A DNA stretch of 9,740 nt from contig WLED01000040.1 of assembly GCA_009704445.1 (NCBI GenBank), positions 1-9,740 on the forward strand. Reading direction: 5' to 3'. The position numbers and the translations under genes were made by a program. This DNA is from Actinomycetota bacterium (GTDB lineage: Bacteria > Actinomycetota > Actinomycetes > Nanopelagicales > Nanopelagicaceae). Of this stretch, positions 1 through 7,078 are shown one piece after another (position 1 is the first letter of the stretch; each line of letters opens with the position of its first letter). The notes under the pieces were generated by a model. The model was given only the letters and a program-made list of their open reading frames with translations. It was not told the origin of the DNA and searched no databases.

Positions 1-459
1 AACTATCTCTGTTTGCTCATCTGGTGCAGGCGTTGTCGTTGTCGAAGTTGTAATCGGTGTCGGAATAGGTGATTCAGAACTGCTTGTGAAAATAACTTGT
101 GCCAATCCAATAACAAGCAATGAAGCAATCGAAATTCCAGCGAGAACTTTCCAAGAAACTTTGCGTGGCTCTCCTGGCTCTTCCATGAGTGAATTTTCTA
201 CCCAAAGATCTTGAATGGATCTAACTGATTGACCCTGTTCGGTCTCGTAGGTTTCTAAAAATGGTTGTGCATCAATATTGAGTTTCTTTGCAATATTTCG
301 AAGATGGCCACGAGCATACGTTTCGCCACCACAATTAGTGAATTGATCTGCTTCCATCTCGCGCAATAAAGCACTACGAATATTTGTTGCATCTGAAAGG
401 TCATCAATACTAAAGCCCGCATCTCTGCGTGCCTTAGTGATCATTGAACCTAGCGACAT
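1..459 (-). CDS. RodZ-like helix-turn-helix membrane protein (3' end beyond window)
   Basis: I translated this from an ATG at 459-457; the frame stays open for 153 codons to the left edge, so the C-terminus is missing. Residues about 5-70 form an HTH domain of the RodZ N-terminal (Xre-like) type, including ARRDAGFSIDDLSDATNIR and the family-typical stretch ETYARGHLRNIAKKL. A basic segment (about 99-104) leads into one transmembrane helix at about 104-124, followed by a Ser/Thr/Pro-rich extracytoplasmic stretch from 126. HTH, single TM helix and outer tail is the RodZ/DUF4115 plan. In rods RodZ tethers MreB to the membrane, but actinobacterial homologues are poorly characterised, so the role here is inferred. 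The start is supported by AAAAGGG (465-471), 5 nt upstream. It follows ftsK after 160 bp, as I recall from other actinobacteria. A plain membrane-anchored regulator is the alternative. Confidence 0.8.
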   Translation of the reverse strand, partial: MSLGSMITKARRDAGFSIDDLSDATNIRSALLREMEADQFTNCGGETYARGHLRNIAKKLNIDAQPFLETYETEQGQSVRSIQDLWVENSLMEEPGEPRKVSWKVLAGISIASLLVIGLAQVIFTSSSESPIPTPITTSTTTTPAPDEQTEIV

Positions 460-477
460 GGCGACCCTTTTAAACCT

Positions 478-505
478 AAAAACAATTCTGATGGACATCA
501 AATTG
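478..505 (-). terminator. Terminator-like hairpin downstream of ftsK
   Basis: Read on the minus strand, CAATT-TGAT (505-497) can pair with ATCA-G-AATTG (492-483) around a GTCC loop (496-493). This gives about 9 base pairs with one bulged G, followed directly by five T residues (482-478). That is the form of an intrinsic terminator for ftsK transcripts, although the stem is AT-rich and therefore weak. It overlaps the -10 box of a putative promoter for the next gene. Confidence 0.4.
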
Positions 506-531
506 TAAGTGCCAAGACCTGTCAGTCACAA
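502..531 (-). promoter_or_regulatory. Putative promoter of the RodZ-like gene
   Basis: On the minus strand, TTGTGA (531-526; 4 of 6 matches to TTGACA) and TACAAT (507-502; 5 of 6 matches to TATAAT) are separated by 18 bp. Transcription would start near 495-496, giving an mRNA leader of roughly 37 nt that contains AAAAGGG ahead of the ATG at 459. This is a sequence-match prediction only; AT-rich spacers give such matches by chance fairly often. Confidence 0.4.
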
Positions 532-619
532 TGAAAATGGTGTGAATACTTGGGGTGAGTAGTCCCCTATTTGGTCTATCGGAGATCTACCGGGTGCAGA
601 TCAAGCGTAAATTCTTGGG

Positions 620-2965
620 CTAGTAATCCCGCAACGTCGCTAAGACCGAATCTAACTCGTCTGCTTTGATCAAAACCGTTCTGGCTTTTGAACCCTCCGA
701 AGGTCCAACGATTCCACGTGACTCCATTAAATCCATGAGACGACCAGCTTTTGCAAAACCAACTCTAAGTTTTCGTTGCAACATCGAAGTTGAACCAAAC
801 TGTGTTCCAACAACTAACTCAACTGCTTGACACAAAATATCTAAATCATCACCTATCTCTTTATCAACTAACTTGGGATGATTTTGTGGCGCAGTGACAT
901 CGTCTCTATATCGAGGCTTTAATTGTTTCTTAACGTGAGTTGTAACTGCTTCGATTTCACGTTCAGAGACGTATGCGCCTTGAATTCGAATCGCACGGCT
1001 TGCCCCCATGGGAATAAACAGACCATCACCTTGGCCAACAAGTTTCTCTGCACCCGGTGTATCTAAAATAACTCGGCTATCTGCTAATGAGCTGGTTGCA
1101 AAAGATAGTCGAGAAGGAACATTAGCTTTAATTAATCCAGTCACAACATCTACGGATGGACGTTGAGTTGCAAGAACTAGATGGATACCAGCAGAACGCG
1201 CAAGTTGAGTTATACGTACAACAGATTCTTCAACTTCTTTCGCTGCAACCATCATTAAATCAGCAAGCTCATCAATTATCACAAGTAAATATGGATAAGG
1301 CTCAACTGTTCGATCGCTACCTTCTGGAACTACAACTTTGCCCGCCCGTACCGCTTTATTGAAGTCATCTATGTGCCTAAATCCAAAGGTGGAGAGGTCT
1401 TCATAGCGAAGATCCATCTCACGCACCACCCATGTGAGAGCATCTGCTGCTTTCTTTGGATTGGTAATAATCGGCGTAATTAAATGTGGAATTCCTTCAT
1501 ATGCAGTCAGCTCTACACGTTTTGGATCGATGAGAACTAAACGAACATCATCGGGAGTAGAGCGCATCAGAATTGACGTGATCATTGCATTTATCATTGA
1601 GGATTTTCCGGCGCCCGTTGCACCTGCTACAAGTAAATGAGGCATCTTTGCAAGGTTTGCACAGATAAAATTACCCTCAACATCTTTACCTAGAGCTACC
1701 AGCATCGGATGTAGATCTTGACCTGCAACCGTAGAACGCAGCACATCACCTAATGCAACAATTTCTCGGTCCGCATTTGGAATCTCAATTCCGACGGCCG
1801 ACTTACCAGGAATAGGTGAGAGGATGCGAACATCACTACTTGCAACAGCATAAGAAATATTCTTAGCAAGGGCTGTTATACGCTCAACTTTTACTGCATT
1901 TCCAAGTTCTACTTCATAGCGCGTTACGGTTGGCCCACGCATAAACCCTGTGACTTGTGCATCTATATCGAACTGTAAGAAAACTTCAGTAAGTGCGGCA
2001 ACCACTGCATCATTTGCTTTACTTTTTGCCTTTGATGCTGGGCCTGAGCGCAAAATGTCTGGTCCTGGTAATTCATAATTACTATCAGCTGTTAAAAGCA
2101 ACTGTTCAGGCCTTCTATTGCTTGTCGTACTTTCTGATTTTATCGGAACCGAACTGACCGGCACTTCGACTGTGAACTCTTCATCAAAGCTCTCTTCATC
2201 AAGGTCATCGACTAGATCTTCATCGTCATCAAGATTTGGATCATTCCAAGCTGCAACAATTGGAGATTCAAAAGGCGGCGTATCGGTTATTTCAAAATCA
2301 GTTTCAACGCGCTCTTTGCGCTCTGGTCTTTTGCTCCATAACCACTTACTTGTTCCAGTAAAGCGCGACAAGAGTTGAGACACAGGAGTTGCAGTTATAA
2401 CCAATAGTGCAAAGACAAGAATAATTATCAAAATTGGATAGACCAACACCGAAGTCATCAATGAAACAAGTGGTGTTGAAACTGCATATCCAAACCAGCC
2501 TCCACCTTCGCGCATGGCAGTGGCACCAGTTCCAACGGAACCATTAATGAGATGAGCCAAGCCTGTGGTTGAAAGTAAAAGAGCGAATGTTCCAACAATT
2601 ATGCGACCGGTTGCTTGTGAGTCATCAGGGACACGAAAAAGTCGTATCGCAAAATAAATGAGAAGGAGCGGGGTTAAAACGCCTAATCGACCAAATCCGC
2701 CATATACAACTGAGTAAACATTTCGCCCAACAATGTTGTCGGCATTAAACCAAGTACCTGCCGTAGCAATTAAGGCAAGAATTAAAATTAAAAAGGCTAC
2801 TCCATCACGTTGATGCACCGGATCTAGATCTCGAGCTCCACGCGCCAAAAATCGAACACCGTTTCCTAAGCCTTTTGCAACCAAACGCCACATCGAGGCG
2901 ATTAATCGGACGAAGCTATTTCCCACCGACTTAGATGTGCTTTTAGATTTTTTTCTTTTTGCCAC
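620..2965 (-). CDS. ftsK: DNA translocase FtsK
   Basis: Septum-located, ATP-driven DNA pump that clears and aligns the chromosome terminus during division. The 781-aa product starts with a basic tail and has about four hydrophobic segments (roughly 55-72, 95-111, 120-140, 168-192). A strongly acidic linker follows (245-264 is mostly D/E). The RecA-like motor carries Walker A GATGAGKS (448-455), Walker B LLVIIDELADL (560-570) and the hallmark TQRPSVDVVTGLIKANVPSR (600-619). A gamma-type winged helix that reads DNA polarity sequences closes the protein (about 708-781, with SMLQRKLRVGFAKAGRLMDLM). The protein is complete, though the linker is short compared with the mycobacterial and Streptomyces proteins as I recall them. 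The start codon is GTG (2965-2963) with no Shine-Dalgarno. It follows the RNase J gene after 64 bp and ends with TAG at 622-620. Confidence 0.97.
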   Translation of the reverse strand: MAKRKKSKSTSKSVGNSFVRLIASMWRLVAKGLGNGVRFLARGARDLDPVHQRDGVAFLILILALIATAGTWFNADNIVGRNVYSVVYGGFGRLGVLTPLLLIYFAIRLFRVPDDSQATGRIIVGTFALLLSTTGLAHLINGSVGTGATAMREGGGWFGYAVSTPLVSLMTSVLVYPILIIILVFALLVITATPVSQLLSRFTGTSKWLWSKRPERKERVETDFEITDTPPFESPIVAAWNDPNLDDDEDLVDDLDEESFDEEFTVEVPVSSVPIKSESTTSNRRPEQLLLTADSNYELPGPDILRSGPASKAKSKANDAVVAALTEVFLQFDIDAQVTGFMRGPTVTRYEVELGNAVKVERITALAKNISYAVASSDVRILSPIPGKSAVGIEIPNADREIVALGDVLRSTVAGQDLHPMLVALGKDVEGNFICANLAKMPHLLVAGATGAGKSSMINAMITSILMRSTPDDVRLVLIDPKRVELTAYEGIPHLITPIITNPKKAADALTWVVREMDLRYEDLSTFGFRHIDDFNKAVRAGKVVVPEGSDRTVEPYPYLLVIIDELADLMMVAAKEVEESVVRITQLARSAGIHLVLATQRPSVDVVTGLIKANVPSRLSFATSSLADSRVILDTPGAEKLVGQGDGLFIPMGASRAIRIQGAYVSEREIEAVTTHVKKQLKPRYRDDVTAPQNHPKLVDKEIGDDLDILCQAVELVVGTQFGSTSMLQRKLRVGFAKAGRLMDLMESRGIVGPSEGSKARTVLIKADELDSVLATLRDY

Positions 2966-2972
2966 ACGAGTG

Positions 2973-2978
2973 ATCTTA
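2973..2978 (-). promoter_or_regulatory. Possible -10 box for leaderless ftsK mRNA
   Basis: TAAGAT (2978-2973, minus strand) fits the TANNNT -10 consensus and ends 7 nt before the GTG start of ftsK. No Shine-Dalgarno lies in the 25 nt upstream of the GTG. A -10 box at this distance would place the transcription start at or next to the start codon, the leaderless arrangement common in actinobacteria. I see no convincing -35 element at 16-18 bp. Confidence 0.35.
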
Positions 2979-3029
2979 AAGGTTGAATAAAATCAAACCT
3001 ACTAGGCTCGCCGCGCTTTCAAGGCTAGC

Positions 3030-4712
3030 TTAAACTTCGATCACTAATGGAACGATCATTGGCTTACGCCGATGTTCGCCCCCAACCCATCCCCCGATGG
3101 TTTTTCTTACTATTTGTGAAAGTTGATGAGTTCCATTTATTCCATCGGCTACAGCCCGTTCAAGTGCTTTTTCAATTCTAAGTTTTACTTCATCAAACAT
3201 TGCTTCATCTTCATTGAATCCGCGTGCATGAATATCTGGCCCTGCAACAATTTTTCCACTCTGTGAATCAACTACAACTACACAGGATATAAATCCTTCT
3301 TCACCAAGAATTCGACGATCCTTTAATGAGCTCTCAGTTATGTCGCCAATGCTTTGACCATCAACAAAGACAAAGCCGCAAGGCACAGCTCCCACAACTT
3401 CTATTTCATGATTAATCATGTCTAGCACGACACCGTTGTCGATAATAAATGTGTTACTTCTTGCAACACCTGATTCGATGGCCAGCTCAGCGTTTGCTTT
3501 CAAATGGCGCCACTCTCCATGTATTGGCATGACATATTTTGGCTTAACAATGTTGTAGCAATAAAGAAGTTCTCCCGCTGCAGCATGACCTGAAACATGA
3601 ACCATCGCATTCGCTTTATGGACGACCTTTGCTCCAAATCTAGTGAGTTCGTTAATCACACGAAACACCGAATTTTCATTTCCAGGAATTAAGGATGATG
3701 CCAAAATAACTGTGTCGCCCTCGCCGACTCGAATCTGATGATCCCCATTAGCCATTCTGGATAATGCTGCCATTGGTTCACCTTGTGAACCCGTGCAGAT
3801 TAAAACTACATTGTCATCGAATTGGTCAAGCTCCTTGGCATCAATAACTAGATCCGATGGTACTTTTAAGTAACCCATCTCTTCTGCAATTTTCATGTTA
3901 CGAACCATGGAGCGTCCAATAAAGACAACCTTACGTCCATGCAATGTTGCAATATCAATTACCTGCTGAACTCTGTGAATATGTGATGAAAACGATGCAA
4001 CAATGACTCGACGTTTCGTTGACGAAATAACTCGATTAAGCGCCGGCATAATTTCGCGTTCTGATGGCGTAAATCCTGGAATGTCGGCATTGGTTGAATC
4101 GACCATAAACAAATCAACGCCTTCGTCACCAAGTCGGGCAAAAGTTCGCAAATCCGTGATCCGACCATCAAGTGGAAGTTGGTCCATTTTAAAATCACCA
4201 GTTGCTAAAACACGTCCTGCGCTTGTATTAATGACAACTGCCAAAGCATCTGGAATGGAGTGATTGACTGCAACAAACTCTAAAGTAAATGGACCAATGT
4301 CTTCTGTCCCACCTTCTTTAACCACGCGCGTTAATGGCGAAATACGATGTTCTTTTAACTTAGCTGATATCAAAGCAAGAGTTAAGGCCGATCCATAAAT
4401 CGCAATATCCCCACGCTCTCGAAGCAAGTAGGGAACTGCCCCAATATGATCTTCATGGCCATGAGTTAGAAATATGCCAACAACATCATTTAAACGATCT
4501 CTAATATATGAAAAATCTGGCAAAATTAAATCGATTCCCGGTTGATTATCTTCTGGAAATAAAACACCGCAGTCAACAATGAGAAGTTTGGATTTGTACT
4601 CAAAAACGGTCATGTTTCGACCGATTTCAGTGAGTCCACCTAATGCGACGATGCGCAATCCTCCATCAACTAATTTTGGTGGAGTAGTTAAGTGCGGATG
4701 AGGATGATTCAT
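3030..4712 (-). CDS. rnj: Ribonuclease J (metallo-beta-lactamase/beta-CASP family)
   Basis: RNase J is a cytoplasmic zinc-dependent RNase with 5'-to-3' exonuclease and endonuclease activity, used in mRNA decay and rRNA maturation. The 560-aa length is normal for the family. The metal-binding signature HGHEDH is at 84-89 (preceded by FLT), with further ligand motifs NHS at 150-152 and TGDFK at 171-175. The beta-CASP part shows DSTNA (205-209), VVLICTGSQGEPMAAL (302-317), VHVSGHA (371-377) and PIHGE (396-400). The C-terminal domain is present. The ATG (4712-4710) shares one base with the dapA stop (TAATG) and lacks an independent Shine-Dalgarno, suggesting translation coupled to dapA. The stop TAA is at 3032-3030. 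As I recall, dapA followed by this RNase is also the order in Mycobacterium tuberculosis. Confidence 0.96.
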   Translation of the reverse strand: MNHPHPHLTTPPKLVDGGLRIVALGGLTEIGRNMTVFEYKSKLLIVDCGVLFPEDNQPGIDLILPDFSYIRDRLNDVVGIFLTHGHEDHIGAVPYLLRERGDIAIYGSALTLALISAKLKEHRISPLTRVVKEGGTEDIGPFTLEFVAVNHSIPDALAVVINTSAGRVLATGDFKMDQLPLDGRITDLRTFARLGDEGVDLFMVDSTNADIPGFTPSEREIMPALNRVISSTKRRVIVASFSSHIHRVQQVIDIATLHGRKVVFIGRSMVRNMKIAEEMGYLKVPSDLVIDAKELDQFDDNVVLICTGSQGEPMAALSRMANGDHQIRVGEGDTVILASSLIPGNENSVFRVINELTRFGAKVVHKANAMVHVSGHAAAGELLYCYNIVKPKYVMPIHGEWRHLKANAELAIESGVARSNTFIIDNGVVLDMINHEIEVVGAVPCGFVFVDGQSIGDITESSLKDRRILGEEGFISCVVVVDSQSGKIVAGPDIHARGFNEDEAMFDEVKLRIEKALERAVADGINGTHQLSQIVRKTIGGWVGGEHRRKPMIVPLVIEV

Positions 4713-5602
4713 TATTTCAAGACAACGCCACCAGCGCGAAGATCATCACGCAACTGCGCAATCTGCGCATCTGTTGCATCGACGAGTGGAAGACGCGTAT
4801 GGCCACCAGGTAAGCCCATCAAGTTAAGCGCAGCTTTAGTAAGGATTGCACCTTGTGTGCGGAACGTTCCTGTGTATACAGGCAGAAGTTTTTGATGAAT
4901 CTCCAAAGCTCTACTCGAATTGCCGGCGAACCAAGAATCGAGCAACTCGCGCAAATCCTTACCTACTGTGTGGCCGCAGACGGAAACAAAACCAACTGCG
5001 CCAACTGAAAGTAAGGGGAGATTGAGAATGTCATCTCCTGAATAAACGGGAATTCCACAACGCTTAACTACCCAAGAAGTTGAAGCAACATCTCCTTTGG
5101 CATCTTTGAGTGCAACGATTCGAGGATGCTCTGACAAACGAACAATAGTGTCCGGTTCAATCGGAACTCCAGTTCTTCCGGGAATGTCATACATCATCAT
5201 TGGAAGATCGGTTGCATCAGCAACTGCCCGAAAGTGCGCCTCGATTCCGGCCTGAGGTGGTTTGTTGTAGTAAGGAGTTACAACAAGTAGTCCATCGGCG
5301 CCGGCTTGTTCAGTACGTTTGGCTTGATTGATTGAATACTCTGTCTCATTATCTCCAGCACCAGATAGAACCTTGACTTTCGCGCCTACAGTCTTTCGAA
5401 CAACTTTAATAATCTCTTCTTTTTCTGAAGACTTTGTTGTTGGTGCTTCTCCAGTTGTACCGTTGACAACAATTCCATCATGACCGCTTTGCACAAGATG
5501 GTCGGCAAGTTTTTCAATCCCAGCCCAATCGATTGCTCCATCTTTTTTAAATGGGGTAACCATTGCGGTCAAAAGTCGACCAAATGGAGCGTTCGTTGTC
5601 AT
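4712..5602 (-). CDS. dapA: 4-hydroxy-tetrahydrodipicolinate synthase (DapA)
   Basis: DapA condenses pyruvate with aspartate semialdehyde, the first committed step towards diaminopimelate and lysine; it is a cytoplasmic TIM-barrel aldolase. With the start at 5602 the protein has 296 residues, typical of the family. Visible motifs are NGTTGE (47-52), TPYYNKPPQ (109-117), YDIPGRTGV (138-146) and the Schiff-base lysine K166 in ALKDAKGD. The frame could open 16 codons earlier at 5650, but that start would overlap thyX by 29 bp and add a tail (MKSLDESPHRTGRVRP) unlike known DapA. The 5602 start yields MTTNAPFGRLLTAMVTPF, which resembles other actinobacterial N-termini. Only a weak Shine-Dalgarno (GGGTAGAG) precedes it. 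It follows thyX after 19 bp and overlaps the RNase J start by one base. Confidence 0.95.
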   Translation of the reverse strand: MTTNAPFGRLLTAMVTPFKKDGAIDWAGIEKLADHLVQSGHDGIVVNGTTGEAPTTKSSEKEEIIKVVRKTVGAKVKVLSGAGDNETEYSINQAKRTEQAGADGLLVVTPYYNKPPQAGIEAHFRAVADATDLPMMMYDIPGRTGVPIEPDTIVRLSEHPRIVALKDAKGDVASTSWVVKRCGIPVYSGDDILNLPLLSVGAVGFVSVCGHTVGKDLRELLDSWFAGNSSRALEIHQKLLPVYTGTFRTQGAILTKAALNLMGLPGGHTRLPLVDATDAQIAQLRDDLRAGGVVLK

Positions 5603-5621
5603 AGGGCGAACTCTACCCGTT

Positions 5622-6356
5622 CTATGGGGCGATTCGTCCAGACTTTTCAAAGGCTGCGTATGTAAGTGGCATCAATTTCGCAAATTCGGCTTCCATTAAC
5701 TCGGCCACCATCTCGATTTCGCGTTGCGGATAGCTAGGAAAATGCGATCCTTCTCGCGCAGTACGAAGAGACAAAAAGTTCATTAGTGCACGTGCATTCA
5801 TCGAAACATACATGGAGGAATATGTTGAAACAGGCAGAACAACACGAGCAACTTCACGTGCTACTCCTGCATCAAGCATTTTTTTGTAACTTTCATAAGC
5901 AATGACATAGGCCTCTTTCATTGCTTTAACTGAAGCCTCATACTGTTCCTTTGTTCCATCTTCAAAAGTATAGGAGCCAGTTTTTCCAACTTGAACGAGT
6001 TTTCGCTCTTTAGATGGAATGTAAAAGACTGGATTTAATTCACGGTAGCGGCCACTTTCTTCATTATAAGAAGCAATACGGTGACGCATAAATTCACGAA
6101 AAACAAAAATGGGTGCTGACACAAAAAAAGTCATAGACGTATGTTCGAAAGGTGAACCGTGACGCTCGCGTGCCAGATAATTGATTAAACCAGCAGAGCG
6201 GGCAGGATCTTCTCCAATTTCATCGAGGGACTGCTCACCTGCTGTTGAAACTCTTGCTGCCCAAATGACATCTGCATCACTGGCGCTAGCCTTTACTAGT
6301 TCAACCGTTACATCGTCGCGGTAAATAATCTCGTGGTTTGTATTGTTTTCACTCAT
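5622..6356 (-). CDS. thyX: Flavin-dependent thymidylate synthase (ThyX)
   Basis: ThyX methylates dUMP to dTMP using methylene-tetrahydrofolate, FAD and NADPH, independently of classical ThyA. The 244-aa product is of normal length and carries the signature RHRIASYNEESGR (91-103), matching the family motif RHRxxSxNExSxR. It also has the substrate/flavin region SMNARALMNFLSLRT (185-199) and the upstream block GSPFEHTSMTFFV (67-79). The ATG is at 6356-6354. AGGG lies 7 nt upstream and could act as Shine-Dalgarno, but the overlapping TAGGGT could instead be a -10 box of a leaderless transcript. Stop TAG is at 5624-5622, 19 bp before dapA, so thyX-dapA-rnj probably form one transcription unit. It is divergent from azlC. 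Confidence 0.97.
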   Translation of the reverse strand: MSENNTNHEIIYRDDVTVELVKASASDADVIWAARVSTAGEQSLDEIGEDPARSAGLINYLARERHGSPFEHTSMTFFVSAPIFVFREFMRHRIASYNEESGRYRELNPVFYIPSKERKLVQVGKTGSYTFEDGTKEQYEASVKAMKEAYVIAYESYKKMLDAGVAREVARVVLPVSTYSSMYVSMNARALMNFLSLRTAREGSHFPSYPQREIEMVAELMEAEFAKLMPLTYAAFEKSGRIAP

Positions 6357-6384
6357 TATTTAACCCTATCTATTTGCCCCTATC
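6357..6384. repeat. 14-bp imperfect tandem duplication abutting the thyX start codon
   Basis: Plus-strand TATTTAACCCTATC (6357-6370) is followed immediately by TATTTGCCCCTATC (6371-6384); 12 of 14 positions match. On the minus strand the units read GATAGGGGCAAATA then GATAGGGTTAAATA, and the second touches the thyX ATG. The proximal unit contains the AGGG/TAGGGT that serves as either the ribosome binding site or a -10 box. The other unit overlaps the putative azlC -35 element. Confidence 0.85.
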
Positions 6385-6402
6385 GGCCCCTGCATTTATA
6401 CG
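6374..6402 (+). promoter_or_regulatory. Putative azlCD promoter
   Basis: TTGCCC (6374-6379) and TATACG (6397-6402) each match the sigma70 consensus at 4 of 6 positions, with a 17-bp spacer. Transcription would begin around 6409, only a few bases before the GTG proposed as the azlC start at 6416, so the mRNA would be nearly leaderless. No Shine-Dalgarno is visible there. The match is moderate and unproven. Confidence 0.3.
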
Positions 6403-6415
6403 GCAGAATGTCCGC

Positions 6416-7078
6416 GTGTCCACACGCTTCTCCCCCACTTTGCGCGATTCGATGAGTGTTTCCATCACCGTTGGGGCTTACGGAGTGGCATTTGGTGCAG
6501 CTGCCGTTGCAAATGGTTTTTCAGTACTGCAAGCCTGCCTTTTGTCCTTGCTCACATTTTCTGGCGCTTCGCAGTTTGCTGTGGTCGGAGTTATTGGAGC
6601 TGGCGGAAGTTCAATAAGTGCAATTGCAACCGCGTCATTGCTTGGCACACGTAATGCTCTCTATGGGGTAATTATGGCGCCGCGACTGCGCGTTAAAGGA
6701 TTGAAGCGAGTCTTGGCAGCACAAATAACAATTGATGAATCTACTGGTGTTGCACTCGGTCAAGAGCAACGAGGAGATGAGGCTGTTCAAAAAGGTTTCT
6801 GGTATACCGGCATTGGTGTTTTTGTATTTTGGAACTTGTTTACTCTAGCCGGAGCATTGGGCGCACAAGCTATGGGAGATGTTCGAAGCTTCGGTTTAGA
6901 TTCTGCAGTTCCAGCAGCCTTTTTGGGTTTACTCTGGCCTCGGCTCACTTCGAGAAGTGAAAAATTTCTAGCAATTATCTGCGCAGTATTTGCAGTGGTT
7001 ATGACACCAATACTTCCAGCAGGACTGCCAATCATTGCCACAGCTTTCATCGCTATTGCGATTGGCCTTCGTCGATGA
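6416..7078 (+). CDS. azlC: AzlC family branched-chain amino-acid exporter, large subunit
   Basis: Integral membrane protein that, with a small AzlD partner, is known in this family (AzlCD, BrnFE) to export branched-chain amino acids and related substrates. From the GTG at 6416 it has 220 residues, usual for AzlC. It shows AYGVAFGAAAVANGF (21-35), the family block LTFSGASQFA (46-55), GTRNALYG (77-84), TIDESTGVALGQ (105-116) and several hydrophobic helices to the C-terminus. The frame opens at 6338, inside thyX on the other strand, but the extra 26 residues look unlike the family. An ATG at 6452 would remove the amphipathic lead-in. I chose GTG 6416 because of the nearby putative promoter, with limited certainty. 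The stop overlaps azlD by four bases (ATGA). The substrate is inferred. Confidence 0.88.
   Translation: MSTRFSPTLRDSMSVSITVGAYGVAFGAAAVANGFSVLQACLLSLLTFSGASQFAVVGVIGAGGSSISAIATASLLGTRNALYGVIMAPRLRVKGLKRVLAAQITIDESTGVALGQEQRGDEAVQKGFWYTGIGVFVFWNLFTLAGALGAQAMGDVRSFGLDSAVPAAFLGLLWPRLTSRSEKFLAIICAVFAVVMTPILPAGLPIIATAFIAIAIGLRR

Noticed and set aside
552..567. GGGG and CCCC arms around an 8-nt loop downstream of ftsK
   Set aside because: Only four pairs and no T tract on either side; likely chance.
584..602. GATCT/AGATC inverted repeat with a 9-nt loop
   Set aside because: Five-pair stem with no flanking T tract and no matching operator known to me.
1156..1362. Gln/Leu-rich plus-strand frame opposite the FtsK motor domain
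   Set aside because: It coincides with conserved motor motifs on the minus strand and has no independent support as a gene.
2118..2378. Plus-strand open frame rich in Ser opposite ftsK
   Set aside because: It is the antisense reading of the acidic Asp/Glu linker of FtsK; no ribosome binding site or family resemblance.
4003..4263. Plus-strand open frame opposite the RNase J gene, and the minus-strand frame at 3959-4198
   Set aside because: Both lie within the strongly conserved RNase J coding region and show no recognisable domain; they are shadow frames.
5603..5650. Sixteen-codon N-terminal extension of DapA overlapping thyX
   Set aside because: The extension has no similarity to DapA N-termini and would overlap thyX; the 5602 start gives the standard length.
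6787..7050. Minus-strand open frame opposite azlC
   Set aside because: It is antisense to the AzlC membrane helices, with no start signal or family motif.
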